From Rhizobium sp. CF122 (GTDB taxonomy: Bacteria > Pseudomonadota > Alphaproteobacteria > Rhizobiales > Rhizobiaceae): a stretch of DNA of 64,000 bases. Made by a program: the position numbers and the translations under genes. Each line of letters begins with the position of its first letter. Position 1 is the stretch's first letter. This document shows, piece by piece, positions 34,963-44,227 of the stretch. The notes beneath the pieces were generated by a model. The model was not told where the DNA came from, did not search any database, and saw nothing but the letters and a program-made list of their open reading frames with translations. The stretch is taken from NCBI RefSeq assembly GCF_000282035.1, contig NZ_AKKA01000078.1:44829-108828 (forward strand). The letters are read 5' to 3'.

Positions 34963-35967
34963 TCAGCGCTCCGTTGGCGGGTTGAAGGGGTTGACGGCCG
35001 GGGTGGTGCGCGGCGTTGGCTGCGGACGCGGCGCCGGCGGCGTCGGATTGTCGCCAAAGACCTCCTTGGCGATCGCGCCGATACCGCCGAGCGATCCGAT
35101 GAGGGAGGAAGCCTCGACCGGCATCAGCACGACCTTCGAATTGCCGGCGGTGCCGATCGCGGTCAGTGCCTCGGTATATTTCTGGGCCACGAAATAGTTG
35201 ATGGCCTGGACGTTGCCTGAGGCAATCGCCTCCGACACCATTTTTGTCGCCTTGGCTTCGGCTTCCGCGAGCCGCTCGCGGGCTTCCGCATTCCGGAATG
35301 CCGCCTCGCGCTGGCCCTCGGCCTGAAGGATTGCGGACTGTTTGGCGCCCTCGGCCCGGAGGATCTGCGCATTACGGGAGCCTTCGGCTTCGAGCACCTG
35401 CGCGCGCTTCTCGCGCTCTGCCTTCATCTGCCGTGCCATAGCGTCGACCAGGTCGCGCGGCGGCTGGATGTCCTTGATCTCGACGCGCGTCACCTTGATC
35501 CCCCACGGCTGCACCGCGTCGTCGACGACGCGCAGCAAGCGGTCGTTGATCGCGTCGCGGTTCGAGAGCAGTTCGTCGAGGTCCATCGAACCCATGACCG
35601 AACGGATGTTGGTCATCGTCAGGTTGAGGATGGCGTTTTCGAGGTTTGATACCTGATAGGCGGCCTCGGCGGCGTTGAGAATCTGGTAGAAGGAGACCGC
35701 ATCGGCAGAGACGGAGGCGTTGTCCTTGGTGATGACCTCCTGTGTCGGCACGTTGAGCACCTGTTCCATGACGTTCATGCGGGCGCCGACGCGCTCGATG
35801 AATGGTGTAATCAGGTTGAGGCCGGGCTCGAGGGTGCGGGTGTAGCGGCCGAAACGCTCGATCGTGTAGCGGTAGCCCTGCGGCACCGTCTTGATACCGG
35901 CAAACAGCACCAGGATGACGAAGACGACCAGAGCAATAACGACGATATCAAAGCCGCCCAGAACCAT
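34963..35967 (-). CDS. qmcA: SPFH/stomatin-family protein (QmcA type)
   Basis: This 334-residue membrane-anchored protein has one N-terminal hydrophobic helix (about 3-24, IVVIALVVFVILVLFAG) and a SPFH domain to about 190. Conserved ENAILNLTMTNIRSVMGSMDLDELLSNRD and RVEIKDIQPPRDL are intact, with a coiled-coil rich in Ala/Glu after (about 190-250) and a Pro-rich tail. It forms large membrane rings with its NfeD partner. In E. coli QmcA associates with FtsH. The operon is stand-alone. Confidence 0.9.
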   Translation of the reverse strand: MVLGGFDIVVIALVVFVILVLFAGIKTVPQGYRYTIERFGRYTRTLEPGLNLITPFIERVGARMNVMEQVLNVPTQEVITKDNASVSADAVSFYQILNAAEAAYQVSNLENAILNLTMTNIRSVMGSMDLDELLSNRDAINDRLLRVVDDAVQPWGIKVTRVEIKDIQPPRDLVDAMARQMKAEREKRAQVLEAEGSRNAQILRAEGAKQSAILQAEGQREAAFRNAEARERLAEAEAKATKMVSEAIASGNVQAINYFVAQKYTEALTAIGTAGNSKVVLMPVEASSLIGSLGGIGAIAKEVFGDNPTPPAPRPQPTPRTTPAVNPFNPPTER

Positions 35968-36128
35968 AAAACTCCCCCGCGATAGAATCGACTGTCACAA
36001 CCTTAAACGAGCCGACCCCAAACGCCAGTAGCTTCGGCCGGCGACGCCGTTCGATCATGGATTCGATATGGGATGTCCGGAGGCTATTCACAACGGGGTC
36101 GCTTTGGCATAGAAGTCCCGCAGAAAAT

Positions 36129-36160
36129 ACCGGTCGCAGCCCACCCGGTCAAAACAAGGG
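36129..36160 (+). promoter_or_regulatory. preQ1-I riboswitch upstream of queCDE
   Basis: ACCGG (36129-36133) and CCGGT (36145-36149) form P1 around loop TCGCAG-CCCAC, followed by tail CAAAACAAGGGA. The TCGCAG loop and AAAACAAGG tail match the preQ1-I riboswitch core closely. The tail contains AAGGG, 9 bases from the queC ATG, so preQ1 binding would hide the ribosome site. No terminator is present, so control is translational. Confidence 0.88.
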
Positions 36161-36169
36161 ATCCTCATT

Positions 36170-36880
36170 ATGAAGACTATCGTCATCTGCTCCGGCGGAT
36201 TGGACTCCATTTCGCTCGCCCATCGGGTGGCGGCGGAGCATCAACTTATCGGCCTGCTTTCCTTCGATTACGGACAGCGCCACCGCAAGGAACTGGACTT
36301 TGCCACCGCCTGCGCCAAGCGACTCGGCGTGCCGCACCAGATCATCGATATCCGCACCATCGGCCGGCACCTGACAGGATCGGCGTTGACCGACGATGTC
36401 GACGTGCCTGACGGCCACTATGCTGAGGAGACAATGAAGGCGACCGTGGTGCCGAACCGCAATGCTATCATGCTGGCAATCGCCTTCGGCCTCGCCGCGG
36501 CCCAGAAGGCGGATGCGGTGGCCGTTGCCGTGCATGGCGGCGACCACTTCATCTATCCCGATTGCCGCCCGGGCTTCATCGATGCCTTCCAGGAAATGCA
36601 GAACCAGGCGCTCGACGGCTATGCCAGCGTTTCGCTGCTGGCACCATACGTCAACATCTCGAAGGCCGACATCGTCACGGATGGCGCGAAATACGGGACG
36701 CCCTTTGCCGAGACGTGGTCCTGTTACAAGGGCGGCACACGCCACTGCGGGCGGTGCGGCACCTGTGTTGAGCGGCGTGAGGCTTTTCATCTGGCCGGCG
36801 TCGCCGATCCGACGGAATACGAGGATCCGGATTTCTGGGTGGCCGCAACGTCAGGCTATTCGGCCAGGGAGGTGAAGTGA
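36170..36880 (+). CDS. queC: 7-cyano-7-deazaguanine synthase
   Basis: This 236-residue ATP-dependent enzyme makes preQ0 from 7-carboxy-7-deazaguanine and ammonia. The PP-loop SGGLDS sits at residues 8-13 and the zinc cysteines CYKGG, CGRCGTC at about 187-203. ATG 36170 is fixed by the riboswitch tail. It overlaps queD by 1-3 bases, and the three genes form one operon for the queuosine pathway. Confidence 0.96.
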   Translation: MKTIVICSGGLDSISLAHRVAAEHQLIGLLSFDYGQRHRKELDFATACAKRLGVPHQIIDIRTIGRHLTGSALTDDVDVPDGHYAEETMKATVVPNRNAIMLAIAFGLAAAQKADAVAVAVHGGDHFIYPDCRPGFIDAFQEMQNQALDGYASVSLLAPYVNISKADIVTDGAKYGTPFAETWSCYKGGTRHCGRCGTCVERREAFHLAGVADPTEYEDPDFWVAATSGYSAREVK

Positions 36881-37236
36881 TGTTTCGCATCACCAAGGAG
36901 TTCCACTTCTCCGCATCTCATCAGCTGACGCATCTGCCCGCCGATCATCAATGCGCGCGACTGCACGGGCACAACTATATCGTCGTGGTGGAGTTAGCTG
37001 CCGCCGAGCTCGATGAGAACGGCTTCGTGCGCGACTATCACGAGCTTTCGCCGCTGAAGCGCTACATCGACGAGCGCTTCGACCATCGGCATCTGAACGA
37101 AGTGTTCGGCCATGATCGCGTGACATCGGAATATCTCGCCAAGCACTTCTACCACTGGTGCAAGGAGCGACTGCCGGAGACATCGGCGGTGCGCGTTAGC
37201 GAGACGCCGAAGACCTGGGCGGAATACCGGCCATGA
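36880..37236 (+). CDS. queD: 6-carboxytetrahydropterin synthase
   Basis: This 118-residue member of the PTPS fold converts 7,8-dihydroneopterin triphosphate to 6-carboxytetrahydropterin. The zinc histidines are H14, H29 and H31 (SASHQLTHLP, ARLHGHNY), and Cys25 in the DHQCARLHG stretch acts in catalysis. The start at ATG 36880 overlaps the queC stop; a GTG one codon upstream is less likely. The stop overlaps the queE start. Confidence 0.95.
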   Translation: MFRITKEFHFSASHQLTHLPADHQCARLHGHNYIVVVELAAAELDENGFVRDYHELSPLKRYIDERFDHRHLNEVFGHDRVTSEYLAKHFYHWCKERLPETSAVRVSETPKTWAEYRP

Positions 37237-37970
37237 GCGCGGCTCGCGAGACGCAGATCCGCGTCAGCGAGATCTTCGGGCCGACGATCCAGGGGGAAGG
37301 CATACTGATCGGCCTGCCAACCGTCTTCGTCCGCACCGGCGGTTGCGATTATCGCTGTTCGTGGTGCGACAGCCTGCATGCTGTTGATAGCGAGTATCGC
37401 GATCAATGGCTGCCCATGACGGTCGATGGCATATGGGCAGAGGTGACGCGGCTCTCCGGCGGCAAGCCGCTCATGGTGTCGCTTTCGGGCGGCAACCCGG
37501 CGATCCAGCCGCTTGGCGGTCTCATCGCGCACGGGCATGAGCAGGGCTACAAGTTCGCGCTGGAGACGCAGGGCAGCGTCGCCAAGGAATGGTTTGCCGA
37601 TCTCGATGTGCTCGTGTTGAGCCCCAAGCCGCCGTCGAGCGGCATGGCGACGGACTGGGATGCCTTCGAGGACTGTCTTCGCAAAGCGGGCAATGGGCCT
37701 GCCATCGCCTTGAAGATCGTCGTTTTCGACGATCTCGACTATGCCTATGCCCGGGAGGCGGCGGTGCGTTATCCACATCTGTCCGTCTACCTGCAGCCGG
37801 GAAACCACACGCCACCGCCGCCCGACGACGACGATGCGCGCGTCGATATCGACGGTATCATGGACAGGATGTTGTGGCTGGTCGACAAGGTGACCGAGGA
37901 CCGGTGGTTCGAGGCACGCGTGCTGCCCCAGTTGCATGTCCTGATCTGGGGCAACAAACGCGGCGTCTGA
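37233..37970 (+). CDS. queE: 7-carboxy-7-deazaguanine synthase
   Basis: This 245-residue radical-SAM enzyme contracts the pterin ring to 7-carboxy-7-deazaguanine. The cluster ligands are C38, C42 and C45 in GCDYRCSWC, and the QGEG motif at 20-23 is conserved. It is last of the queCDE operon and ends directly at hemH (convergent). No queF is in the window, so the final step to preQ1 is encoded elsewhere. Confidence 0.95.
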   Translation: MSAARETQIRVSEIFGPTIQGEGILIGLPTVFVRTGGCDYRCSWCDSLHAVDSEYRDQWLPMTVDGIWAEVTRLSGGKPLMVSLSGGNPAIQPLGGLIAHGHEQGYKFALETQGSVAKEWFADLDVLVLSPKPPSSGMATDWDAFEDCLRKAGNGPAIALKIVVFDDLDYAYAREAAVRYPHLSVYLQPGNHTPPPPDDDDARVDIDGIMDRMLWLVDKVTEDRWFEARVLPQLHVLIWGNKRGV

Positions 37971-39008
37971 TCAGACCCAGCCGAGCAGTTCGCGGCGAAC
38001 GACCTTTTCCAGCACCCGCATGCCGTCTTCGCTGTCGTTGAGGCAGGGAATGTGGGTGAACTTCTCGCCGCCATTCTCATGGAAAGAATGGGCAGCCTGT
38101 TCGGCAATCTCTTCCAGCGTCTCCAGACAGTCGGACACGAAGCCGGGGTTCAGCACGGCGATCTTCCTGACGCCATCCTGCGCCAGCTTCTCGACCGTCT
38201 TGTCGGTGTAGGGCTGCAGCCACTCTTCCGGGCCGAAGCGAGACTGGAAGGTCACCATGAATTTCTCCTCCGGCAGTCCCAGCCGTTCGCGCAGCAGCCG
38301 ACCAGTCTTCTGGCATTGCCAGTAATAGGGGTCGCCCTGCTCGGAGTAGGAGAGCGGAATGCCGTGGAAGGACGCGAGCACCATGTCCGGCTGCCAGTCG
38401 AGCGTCGCCAGATGGTTGGTCACCGAATTGGCAAGCGCCTCGATATAGGTCTCGTCGTCGTGATAATCCGGGACGGTGCGCAGCGCCGGCTGCCGGCGCA
38501 TCTTGAGCAGCTGCTGGAAGGCCTTGTCGTTGACGGTCGCGGTCGTTGCGGCGGCATATTGCGGGTAGAGCGGGAAGAGAACGATGCGGTCGCAGCCTTC
38601 GTCCTTCAGCGTCTGGATGCGCGAGGGGATCGAGGGCGTCCCGTAGCGCATCGCCCAGTCCACCTTGACATTCGGCAAGTCCTTCAGGCGTTCGGCCATA
38701 AGGTCGGACTGGTTGCGCGTGTAGGTGCGCAGGTAGCTCTCATTCCTGTCCTTGTTCCAGATCGTCTCATAGGCCTTGCCTACCTTCTGCGGACGGGTGT
38801 TGAGAACGATGCCGAACAGGATCGGATACCACTTCCAGGGCGACCACTCGATGACGCGCTTGTCGGTCAGGAATTCCCGGAGGTAACGGCGCATGGAGGC
38901 GTAGTCGGTGCCATCGGGCGTGCCGAGATTGACAAGCAGGACGCCCACCTTGCCTGATTTCACGGGCGGATGGTCCGCCGGACGGTGCGCAGTATCAACA
39001 GTCGTCAT
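37971..39008 (-). CDS. hemH: Ferrochelatase
   Basis: This 345-residue enzyme inserts ferrous iron into protoporphyrin IX. The catalytic His lies in ASFHGIPLSY (about 214) and the acidic site in PGFVSDCLETLEEIAEQA (about 282-298). It starts MTTVDTAHRPADHPPV with an N-terminal extension of about 20 residues. It is convergent with queE; the stop codons are adjacent. Function is secure. Confidence 0.95.
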   Translation of the reverse strand: MTTVDTAHRPADHPPVKSGKVGVLLVNLGTPDGTDYASMRRYLREFLTDKRVIEWSPWKWYPILFGIVLNTRPQKVGKAYETIWNKDRNESYLRTYTRNQSDLMAERLKDLPNVKVDWAMRYGTPSIPSRIQTLKDEGCDRIVLFPLYPQYAAATTATVNDKAFQQLLKMRRQPALRTVPDYHDDETYIEALANSVTNHLATLDWQPDMVLASFHGIPLSYSEQGDPYYWQCQKTGRLLRERLGLPEEKFMVTFQSRFGPEEWLQPYTDKTVEKLAQDGVRKIAVLNPGFVSDCLETLEEIAEQAAHSFHENGGEKFTHIPCLNDSEDGMRVLEKVVRRELLGWV

Positions 39009-39078
39009 TTAAACCCCGGTATCGTCTGGTCTGCCGGCTCATACGCAGCCCGGCTTCGATGGTTCACCCTATAGGAAC

Positions 39079-39110
39079 AAAGCCGGCCCGGGAAACCCCG
39101 GACCGGCTTT
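39079..39110 (-). terminator. Terminator after the 5'-nucleotidase gene
   Basis: AAGCCGG...CCGG...CCGGCTTT forms a long near-perfect stem between the nucleotidase stop and the hemH start. On the minus strand TTTGTT follows. Confidence 0.6.
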
Positions 39111-39130
39111 CAGGATCGAGACAAATCGTC

Positions 39131-41026
39131 TTACTTCGACGGAATCTGCAGTTCCTTGCCGATCGTCAGGTGGCGTGGCGCCGGCGTGCCGTTGGCCTCG
39201 GAGATCTTCTTCCAGAGCGCGCCGTCGCCGTAGAACTGCTCGGCGAGATCCCAGAGCGTATCGCCGGCGGCGATGACGTGGTTGGTCGGCGTATTCGGGG
39301 CAAGCGCTGCGGGAGCTTCCGCGGTCGGCGCTGCCGGGACCGCCAACGTTGCCGGTGCCGTCGGGGAGGCAGGCGCAGCGGGCGCGGGTTCCGTCGTCGC
39401 CGGTGCTTCGGTTCCGGAGGCTGCGACCTCGGTCACGCGACCGTCGGTGTAGGGCTTGTAGGGCGAGTGCGCGGCAATGTACTCGGCCGTCACGTCGGCT
39501 AGGTCGGGGCCGAAGTCGTAGGCGTTCTTGCCTGCTGTCTCGAAGATCGAATAGCCATCGCCACCGGCACGCATGAAGTTGTTGGTGACGACACCATAGG
39601 TTTTCGCGTCATCGAGCGGCACGAAGGCGTCGCCCTCCTTGGCCTCGACCGATACGAGACGGTTGCCGGCGGGCTTGGTCCTGTCGAAGGTGTATTTCAG
39701 GCCCGACACCTGTGGAAAGCGGCCGGCGCCCTGTTCGATCTGGCTTAGGCCGTTTTCCAAGGCCTTGCGGATTTCGGCGCCCGTCAGCTGGAAAGTCGCC
39801 AGCGTGTTCTGGAACGGCAGAACGGTGATCACTTCGCCCTGGGTGATGTCGCCGGCATCGATCGATGCGCGCAGTCCGCCGCCGTTCTGGATGGCGATGG
39901 TCATGCCCTGGCTCTTGCCGCGGTCGAGCATGGCGTCGGCAACGAGGTTGCCCATTGAGCATTCCTCGACGCGGCAGACAGTGCGGTCACCTTGGATCGG
40001 AGCTTCGCTGGAGCCGATGACCTTCTTGCGCAGTTCCTCGATCGGCTTGGCGAGCTCGGCGATCCGGGCGGTGAGTGTCGGATCGGGGGTGAAGGAAGAA
40101 TCGATCAGGATCGGGTCGCCCTTGGCTTCCTTGACAACGCCATTGTCATCGAAGGTGACGACGAGGTCGCCGAGATACTTGCTGTAGGACGCGGCCTGGA
40201 CCACCGGCACCTTGTAGCCGCCGGGATTGTCGACCATCGTCGGGTAGGGGCCTTCCGCTTTCGGGTCGGTATTCGACAGCAGGCTATGCGAATGACCGCC
40301 GACGACAACGTCGACATCGGGGATCTTGGCGATGGCCGCGAGGTCGCGCGGATAGCCGACATGGGTCAAAGCGATGATCTTGCTGATACCCTGCTTCTTC
40401 AGGTCTTCGACGGCCGCCGTGATGGTCTGCACGTCGTCGGCGATCATCACCTTCGGGCCGGGCGAGGACAGTTCTTCCGTGTCGTTGGTCACGGCGCCGA
40501 CGATGCCGATCTTCTGGCCACCGACATCGAGCACCAGCGAAGGCTTGATACGGTCGCCGAGCTTGGAGCCGTCGCCGGCCAGGACGTTGGCCGAAATGAC
40601 GGGAAACTTGACCTTGTCGAGGAAGGTTGCCAGGCCATCCTCGCTGTCGTCGAACTCGTGGTTGCCGACGGTCATCACGTCGAACTTCATCTCATTCAGC
40701 ACTTCGGCTTCGACAGCGCCCTTGTAGGTGGTGTAGAAAAGCGAGCCTTGGAAATTGTCGCCGGCATTGAGCAGCATCACGTTCTTGCCGTTCAGGGCAT
40801 CGCGACGCTGGTCGATCGCGGTCTTCAGGCGGGCTGCACCGCCGAAGCATTCCTTCTTGCCCTCTTCCTCGGCAGAGCAGGTGGAGTCGAACTTGTTGAT
40901 CGACTCGATGCGCGAATGGAAATCGTTGATGTGAAGAATATTGAGCTCGTAATCGGCAAAAGCGGCGCCGCTCGACAGCGTCAGCATCGACGCGGTCAGC
41001 AGACCGAATTGAAATGATTTCGTCAT
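39131..41026 (-). CDS. Secreted 5'-nucleotidase/UshA-type phosphoesterase with C-terminal LysM
   Basis: This 631-residue exported enzyme has a signal peptide (to about 24), a metallophosphoesterase domain (about 26-300, with ILHINDFHSRIE, GDNFQGSLFY, GNHEFD, GGHSH) and a 5'-nucleotidase C-terminal domain (about 340-530, with NGGGLRAS). A Pro/Ala/Thr linker (about 540-580) leads to a LysM domain (HVIAAGDTLWDLAEQFYGD, about 582-630). The LysM should tether it to peptidoglycan, an uncommon addition. It likely removes phosphate from extracellular nucleotides to supply nucleoside and phosphate. Confidence 0.9.
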   Translation of the reverse strand: MTKSFQFGLLTASMLTLSSGAAFADYELNILHINDFHSRIESINKFDSTCSAEEEGKKECFGGAARLKTAIDQRRDALNGKNVMLLNAGDNFQGSLFYTTYKGAVEAEVLNEMKFDVMTVGNHEFDDSEDGLATFLDKVKFPVISANVLAGDGSKLGDRIKPSLVLDVGGQKIGIVGAVTNDTEELSSPGPKVMIADDVQTITAAVEDLKKQGISKIIALTHVGYPRDLAAIAKIPDVDVVVGGHSHSLLSNTDPKAEGPYPTMVDNPGGYKVPVVQAASYSKYLGDLVVTFDDNGVVKEAKGDPILIDSSFTPDPTLTARIAELAKPIEELRKKVIGSSEAPIQGDRTVCRVEECSMGNLVADAMLDRGKSQGMTIAIQNGGGLRASIDAGDITQGEVITVLPFQNTLATFQLTGAEIRKALENGLSQIEQGAGRFPQVSGLKYTFDRTKPAGNRLVSVEAKEGDAFVPLDDAKTYGVVTNNFMRAGGDGYSIFETAGKNAYDFGPDLADVTAEYIAAHSPYKPYTDGRVTEVAASGTEAPATTEPAPAAPASPTAPATLAVPAAPTAEAPAALAPNTPTNHVIAAGDTLWDLAEQFYGDGALWKKISEANGTPAPRHLTIGKELQIPSK

Positions 41027-41164
41027 CCTGCTCTCCTGATTTCTGGGCGAAGCCTTTGACCCCTGCGCTCCGCCGTCCCTGCGTGATCGATGTTTTCACC
41101 TAGCACTAGCGGCGGCAAGAGAAAAAGCTGTGACAGCCTCGGTGCTTTCCAAGAGCAGTAAACA

Positions 41165-41191
41165 AAAAAGCTCCCCGAAGGGAGCTTTTGT
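41165..41191 (-). terminator. Terminator of the Omp10 gene, probably bidirectional
   Basis: AAAAGCTCCC-CGAA-GGGAGCTTTTG is perfectly symmetric with A and T tracts on both sides. Confidence 0.85.
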
Positions 41192-41209
41192 CGTTCGGTG
41201 CTGGCGACC

Positions 41210-41578
41210 TTACATGCGGCGGGTCAAGGTGAATTGCGACCCGGCGTCCGAGGTGCAGTTTAGCTGGCTCTGGGTCACCAGCGCGCAGTTGACCTTGGAT
41301 TGCGTCTTGCGCACCAGCGACGTCATATTGATCTCGACCAGCGACGGAGAGGTATTCACATAGGTGCCGGACGCCAGAAGCTGATTGCTGTCGGTCGTGC
41401 GGGTGGTGAATGTTCCCGCCTGGAAGGTGGAGATGATGCCGTTCGGATCCGCCCATGAGCCTTCGACGCCAGACGGAGCCGGATTTGCTGCAACCGGCAC
41501 CGGGCGTGGCGACGACATAGTGCAAGCAGTCAAGGCTGCGGCGGCGCCGACAATGGCAACGAGGGTTCTGATTTTCAT
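41210..41578 (-). CDS. Outer-membrane lipoprotein Omp10-like
   Basis: This 122-residue lipoprotein has its signal peptide and lipobox LTAC (Cys19). The mature part has a beta-rich domain with SGVEGSWADPNGI and ends TLTRRM, matching Omp10 of Brucella and rhizobia. The start at 41578 has GGGAGAA 7 bases upstream. Omp10 contributes to envelope integrity; biochemical function is not established. Terminator follows. Confidence 0.85.
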   Translation of the reverse strand: MKIRTLVAIVGAAAALTACTMSSPRPVPVAANPAPSGVEGSWADPNGIISTFQAGTFTTRTTDSNQLLASGTYVNTSPSLVEINMTSLVRKTQSKVNCALVTQSQLNCTSDAGSQFTLTRRM

Positions 41579-41700
41579 AGGCTTCTCCCGGAGATTCGGA
41601 GCAAAAACTATCCGTGTGGTTGCAGAAAACATGGCGCGAGCACCCAAGGAAGGCAAGGCTGCGTCGAGATGAGACGGCATTTATACAGCAGGCGTTACAA

Positions 41701-41724
41701 AAATGCCCGCCTTGCGGCGGGCAC
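41701..41724 (-). terminator. Terminator of hss
   Basis: TGCCCGCC-GCAA-GGCGGGCA on the minus strand is followed by TTTTTGT, 25 bases after the hss stop. Confidence 0.88.
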
Positions 41725-41748
41725 CTTGGAATGCGGTTCTGGCTAAGA

Positions 41749-43200
41749 TCAGCGAACGAGGATGTTCTTGAACTGCCAGGGATCCTTGGTGTCGATCTCT
41801 TCCGGGAAGAGTCCCGGGCGACCGTCCAGCGGCGTCCAGTCGGTGTAGTGGCCTTCGACGGGTCCGAGGTATTGCGTCTGCACTTCGAGGCAGCGCTTGT
41901 AGTCGATCTCGTCGGCTTCAACGATGCCGGCGTCCGGGTTTTCGAGCGCCCAGACCATGCCGGCGAGAACAGCGGAGGTTACCTGTAGGCCGGTGGCGTT
42001 CTGATAAGGCGCGATGCGGCGGGTTTCTTCCAGCGACAGGCGCGAGCCGTACCAGTAGGCGTTCTTTTCGTGGCCGTAGAGCAGGACGCCGAGTTCGTCG
42101 ATGCCGTCCTCCAGTTCGTCCTCATCGAGAACGTGGTGCACCGGCTGCGACGTGCCGCCATTGCCGAACATTTCGTGCAGCGACAGCACGGCGTCGTTGG
42201 CCGGATGGTAGGCGTAGTGGCAGGTTGGGCGGAAGGTTACTTCGCCGTCCTTGTCGCGAACCGTGAAGTAATCGGCGATCGAGATCGACTCGTTATGGGT
42301 GACGAGGAAGCCGTACTGCGGGCCGGGCGTCGGGCACCAGGTGCGGACGCGCGTGTTGGCGCCAGGCTGCTCCAGGTAGATCGCAGCCTTGCAGCCCTTC
42401 TTGTGCTTCTTGCCGTTCTTCGGCATCCAGTTTTCGTGGGTGCCCCAGCCGAGCTCGGCCGGCTGCAGGCCTTCCGAGATGAAGCCTTCGACAGACCAGG
42501 TGTTCCAGAAGACGTTGAGCGGCTTCGGATGCTTGGTGCGCTGCGTGTCACGCTCGGCGATGTGGACGCCCTTGACGCCGACCTTCTTCATCAGCTTTGC
42601 CCAGCCTTCGCGGTCATGCTGATCCGGCTCCTCGAACTTCAGGCCGATATCGTTGGCAAGGTTGACGAGCGCCTTCTTGACGAACCACGAGACCATGCCC
42701 GGGTTAGCGCCGCAAGTCGAAACAGCAGTGGCACCGCCTGGGTTCTTCGCCTTTTCCTTGCGCAGGGTTTCGCGCAGCGCGTAGTTGGTGCGGTCGGCGT
42801 TCTTCATGCTCTTGTCGAAATAGAAGCCCAGCCAGGGTTCGACAACAGTGTCGATGTAGAGAGCGCCGAGCTTGCGGCAGAGCTTCATCAGGTCGACCGA
42901 CCCGGTATCGACGGAAAGATTGACGCAGAAACCCTGGCCGCCGCCTTCGGTCAGAAGCGGCTTCAGTAGCTCCTTGTAATTGTCCTTGGTGACATGCGAC
43001 TTGATGTGCCTCACGCCGTGCTTTGCCATGATTTCGGTGTGATCTGCGTCGTCGCGCGGGTCGATGACTACCATCCGGCTCTTGTCGAACTTGAAGTGGC
43101 GCTCGATCAGCGGCAGCGTGCCGCGGCCGATGGAGCCAAAGCCGATCATGACGATCGGGCCGGTAATTTCGGCATATACCGGGTGGGTCTGTTCCGTCAT
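41749..43200 (-). CDS. hss: Homospermidine synthase
   Basis: This 483-residue NAD-dependent enzyme makes homospermidine from putrescine (or spermidine). The N-terminal Rossmann fold (IVMIGFGSIGRGTLPL, about 16-31) and conserved TCGANPGMVSWF (about 162-173) are intact, as are the NxxxTGLQVT motifs of the C-terminal half. Homospermidine is the main long polyamine of rhizobia, so this supports the taxonomic call. It is a single-gene unit. The leader 43201-43342 shows no clear feature. Confidence 0.95.
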   Translation of the reverse strand: MTEQTHPVYAEITGPIVMIGFGSIGRGTLPLIERHFKFDKSRMVVIDPRDDADHTEIMAKHGVRHIKSHVTKDNYKELLKPLLTEGGGQGFCVNLSVDTGSVDLMKLCRKLGALYIDTVVEPWLGFYFDKSMKNADRTNYALRETLRKEKAKNPGGATAVSTCGANPGMVSWFVKKALVNLANDIGLKFEEPDQHDREGWAKLMKKVGVKGVHIAERDTQRTKHPKPLNVFWNTWSVEGFISEGLQPAELGWGTHENWMPKNGKKHKKGCKAAIYLEQPGANTRVRTWCPTPGPQYGFLVTHNESISIADYFTVRDKDGEVTFRPTCHYAYHPANDAVLSLHEMFGNGGTSQPVHHVLDEDELEDGIDELGVLLYGHEKNAYWYGSRLSLEETRRIAPYQNATGLQVTSAVLAGMVWALENPDAGIVEADEIDYKRCLEVQTQYLGPVEGHYTDWTPLDGRPGLFPEEIDTKDPWQFKNILVR

Positions 43201-43342
43201 TCTTTTCTCCTGTGGAAGGCGACGAAGGCGATGAGCCTTAAGAATTAGAATTCATCTGAAATGGCGCAGATAATGCGAAGTGACCGGCTCTAACCATAAA
43301 ACAGCGTCACAATAAAGAGCGTTCGGGCCGGGAACACGAATA

Positions 43343-44218
43343 TCAGGCGGGAAAGAGGGCGGCTGCGAGTGCCCGAAGCTTGGCGGCGAGCTCCGCCTTC
43401 TGCAATGTCAGACCTTTATAGGCCGCCTGATGATCATCGAGACTGTCCAGTTGCACGGCGAAGCTTTCGGCGAGTTTGCCGGCGTTCGGATGATGGGCGA
43501 TCGCTGCAATTGGATCGACGTGGACGCGGATCGTGAAAAGGATATCGCCCGACCTGGGCAGTCTGCGCAGTGTCTGCCGCTCGACCCGCGCAAAGCGCTC
43601 GGCGAGCGTAAACGGTTCGGCAGACGGCGGGCGGCGGTGTTTGGAGACCGGGAGGAAGAGATCGTCCGTGACGTTCACGGACCAATTCAGTCGTTCCACT
43701 GGCTGCGAGACCTGCAGGTTATCAAAGATGCGGGTGATGAGCGCCGCGTTGCGCGTCCCTTCGCCGAAACCGGGCACGTCGGCGTGGATCGCCTGCATCG
43801 GACGACCGAACTTTTCTTGCAGCGACCACGAGGAAGGGAAGGCGACGAAGCCGGCGACGAGATGCCAGCCGTCCTGCTTACGCCGCATGATGACAAGATC
43901 GTCCTGCACCAGCAGGCCGGCGCGCAGCAGGGGTGGCGCGTCCCGGTTGGCGGCATCGGTAACGCTGTGGGCGAACTCCGGATGGCATTCTGCAAGGTGA
44001 GCCTGCAGGAGATCGAAGACCTCCTGTTGCGCCTCCGCGGTCTCCTCCTCGGCAACGAAAATCTCGTCGCGATGGCTCTCGATCAGTCGTTTCTTCTCGC
44101 CGATATAGCGTGCCCAATCGCTATCCGGTTCGATCCAGCGGGCAAGATCGAGCGGCATCAAGCCGATGGTGAACGGGGGAGTGGAGCCGTCATAGGGCGT
44201 GTGGGTCGGAAGCGTCAT
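43343..44218 (-). CDS. DUF3445 (heme-dependent oxidative N-demethylase-like) protein
   Basis: This 291-residue protein belongs to DUF3445, whose better-known members are heme-dependent oxidative demethylases. Typical stretches are FTIGLMPLDLARWIEPD, LLVQDDLVIMRR, LVAGFVAFPSSWSL, KFGRPMQAIHADVPGF and NWSVNVTDDLF. It is cytoplasmic, with no signal peptide. It precedes DUF4440 and YciI genes on the same strand, with short gaps (9 and 24 bases), so the three likely form one operon. Substrate is unknown. Confidence 0.8.
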   Translation of the reverse strand: MTLPTHTPYDGSTPPFTIGLMPLDLARWIEPDSDWARYIGEKKRLIESHRDEIFVAEEETAEAQQEVFDLLQAHLAECHPEFAHSVTDAANRDAPPLLRAGLLVQDDLVIMRRKQDGWHLVAGFVAFPSSWSLQEKFGRPMQAIHADVPGFGEGTRNAALITRIFDNLQVSQPVERLNWSVNVTDDLFLPVSKHRRPPSAEPFTLAERFARVERQTLRRLPRSGDILFTIRVHVDPIAAIAHHPNAGKLAESFAVQLDSLDDHQAAYKGLTLQKAELAAKLRALAAALFPA

Positions 44219-44227
44219 GACAGCACT

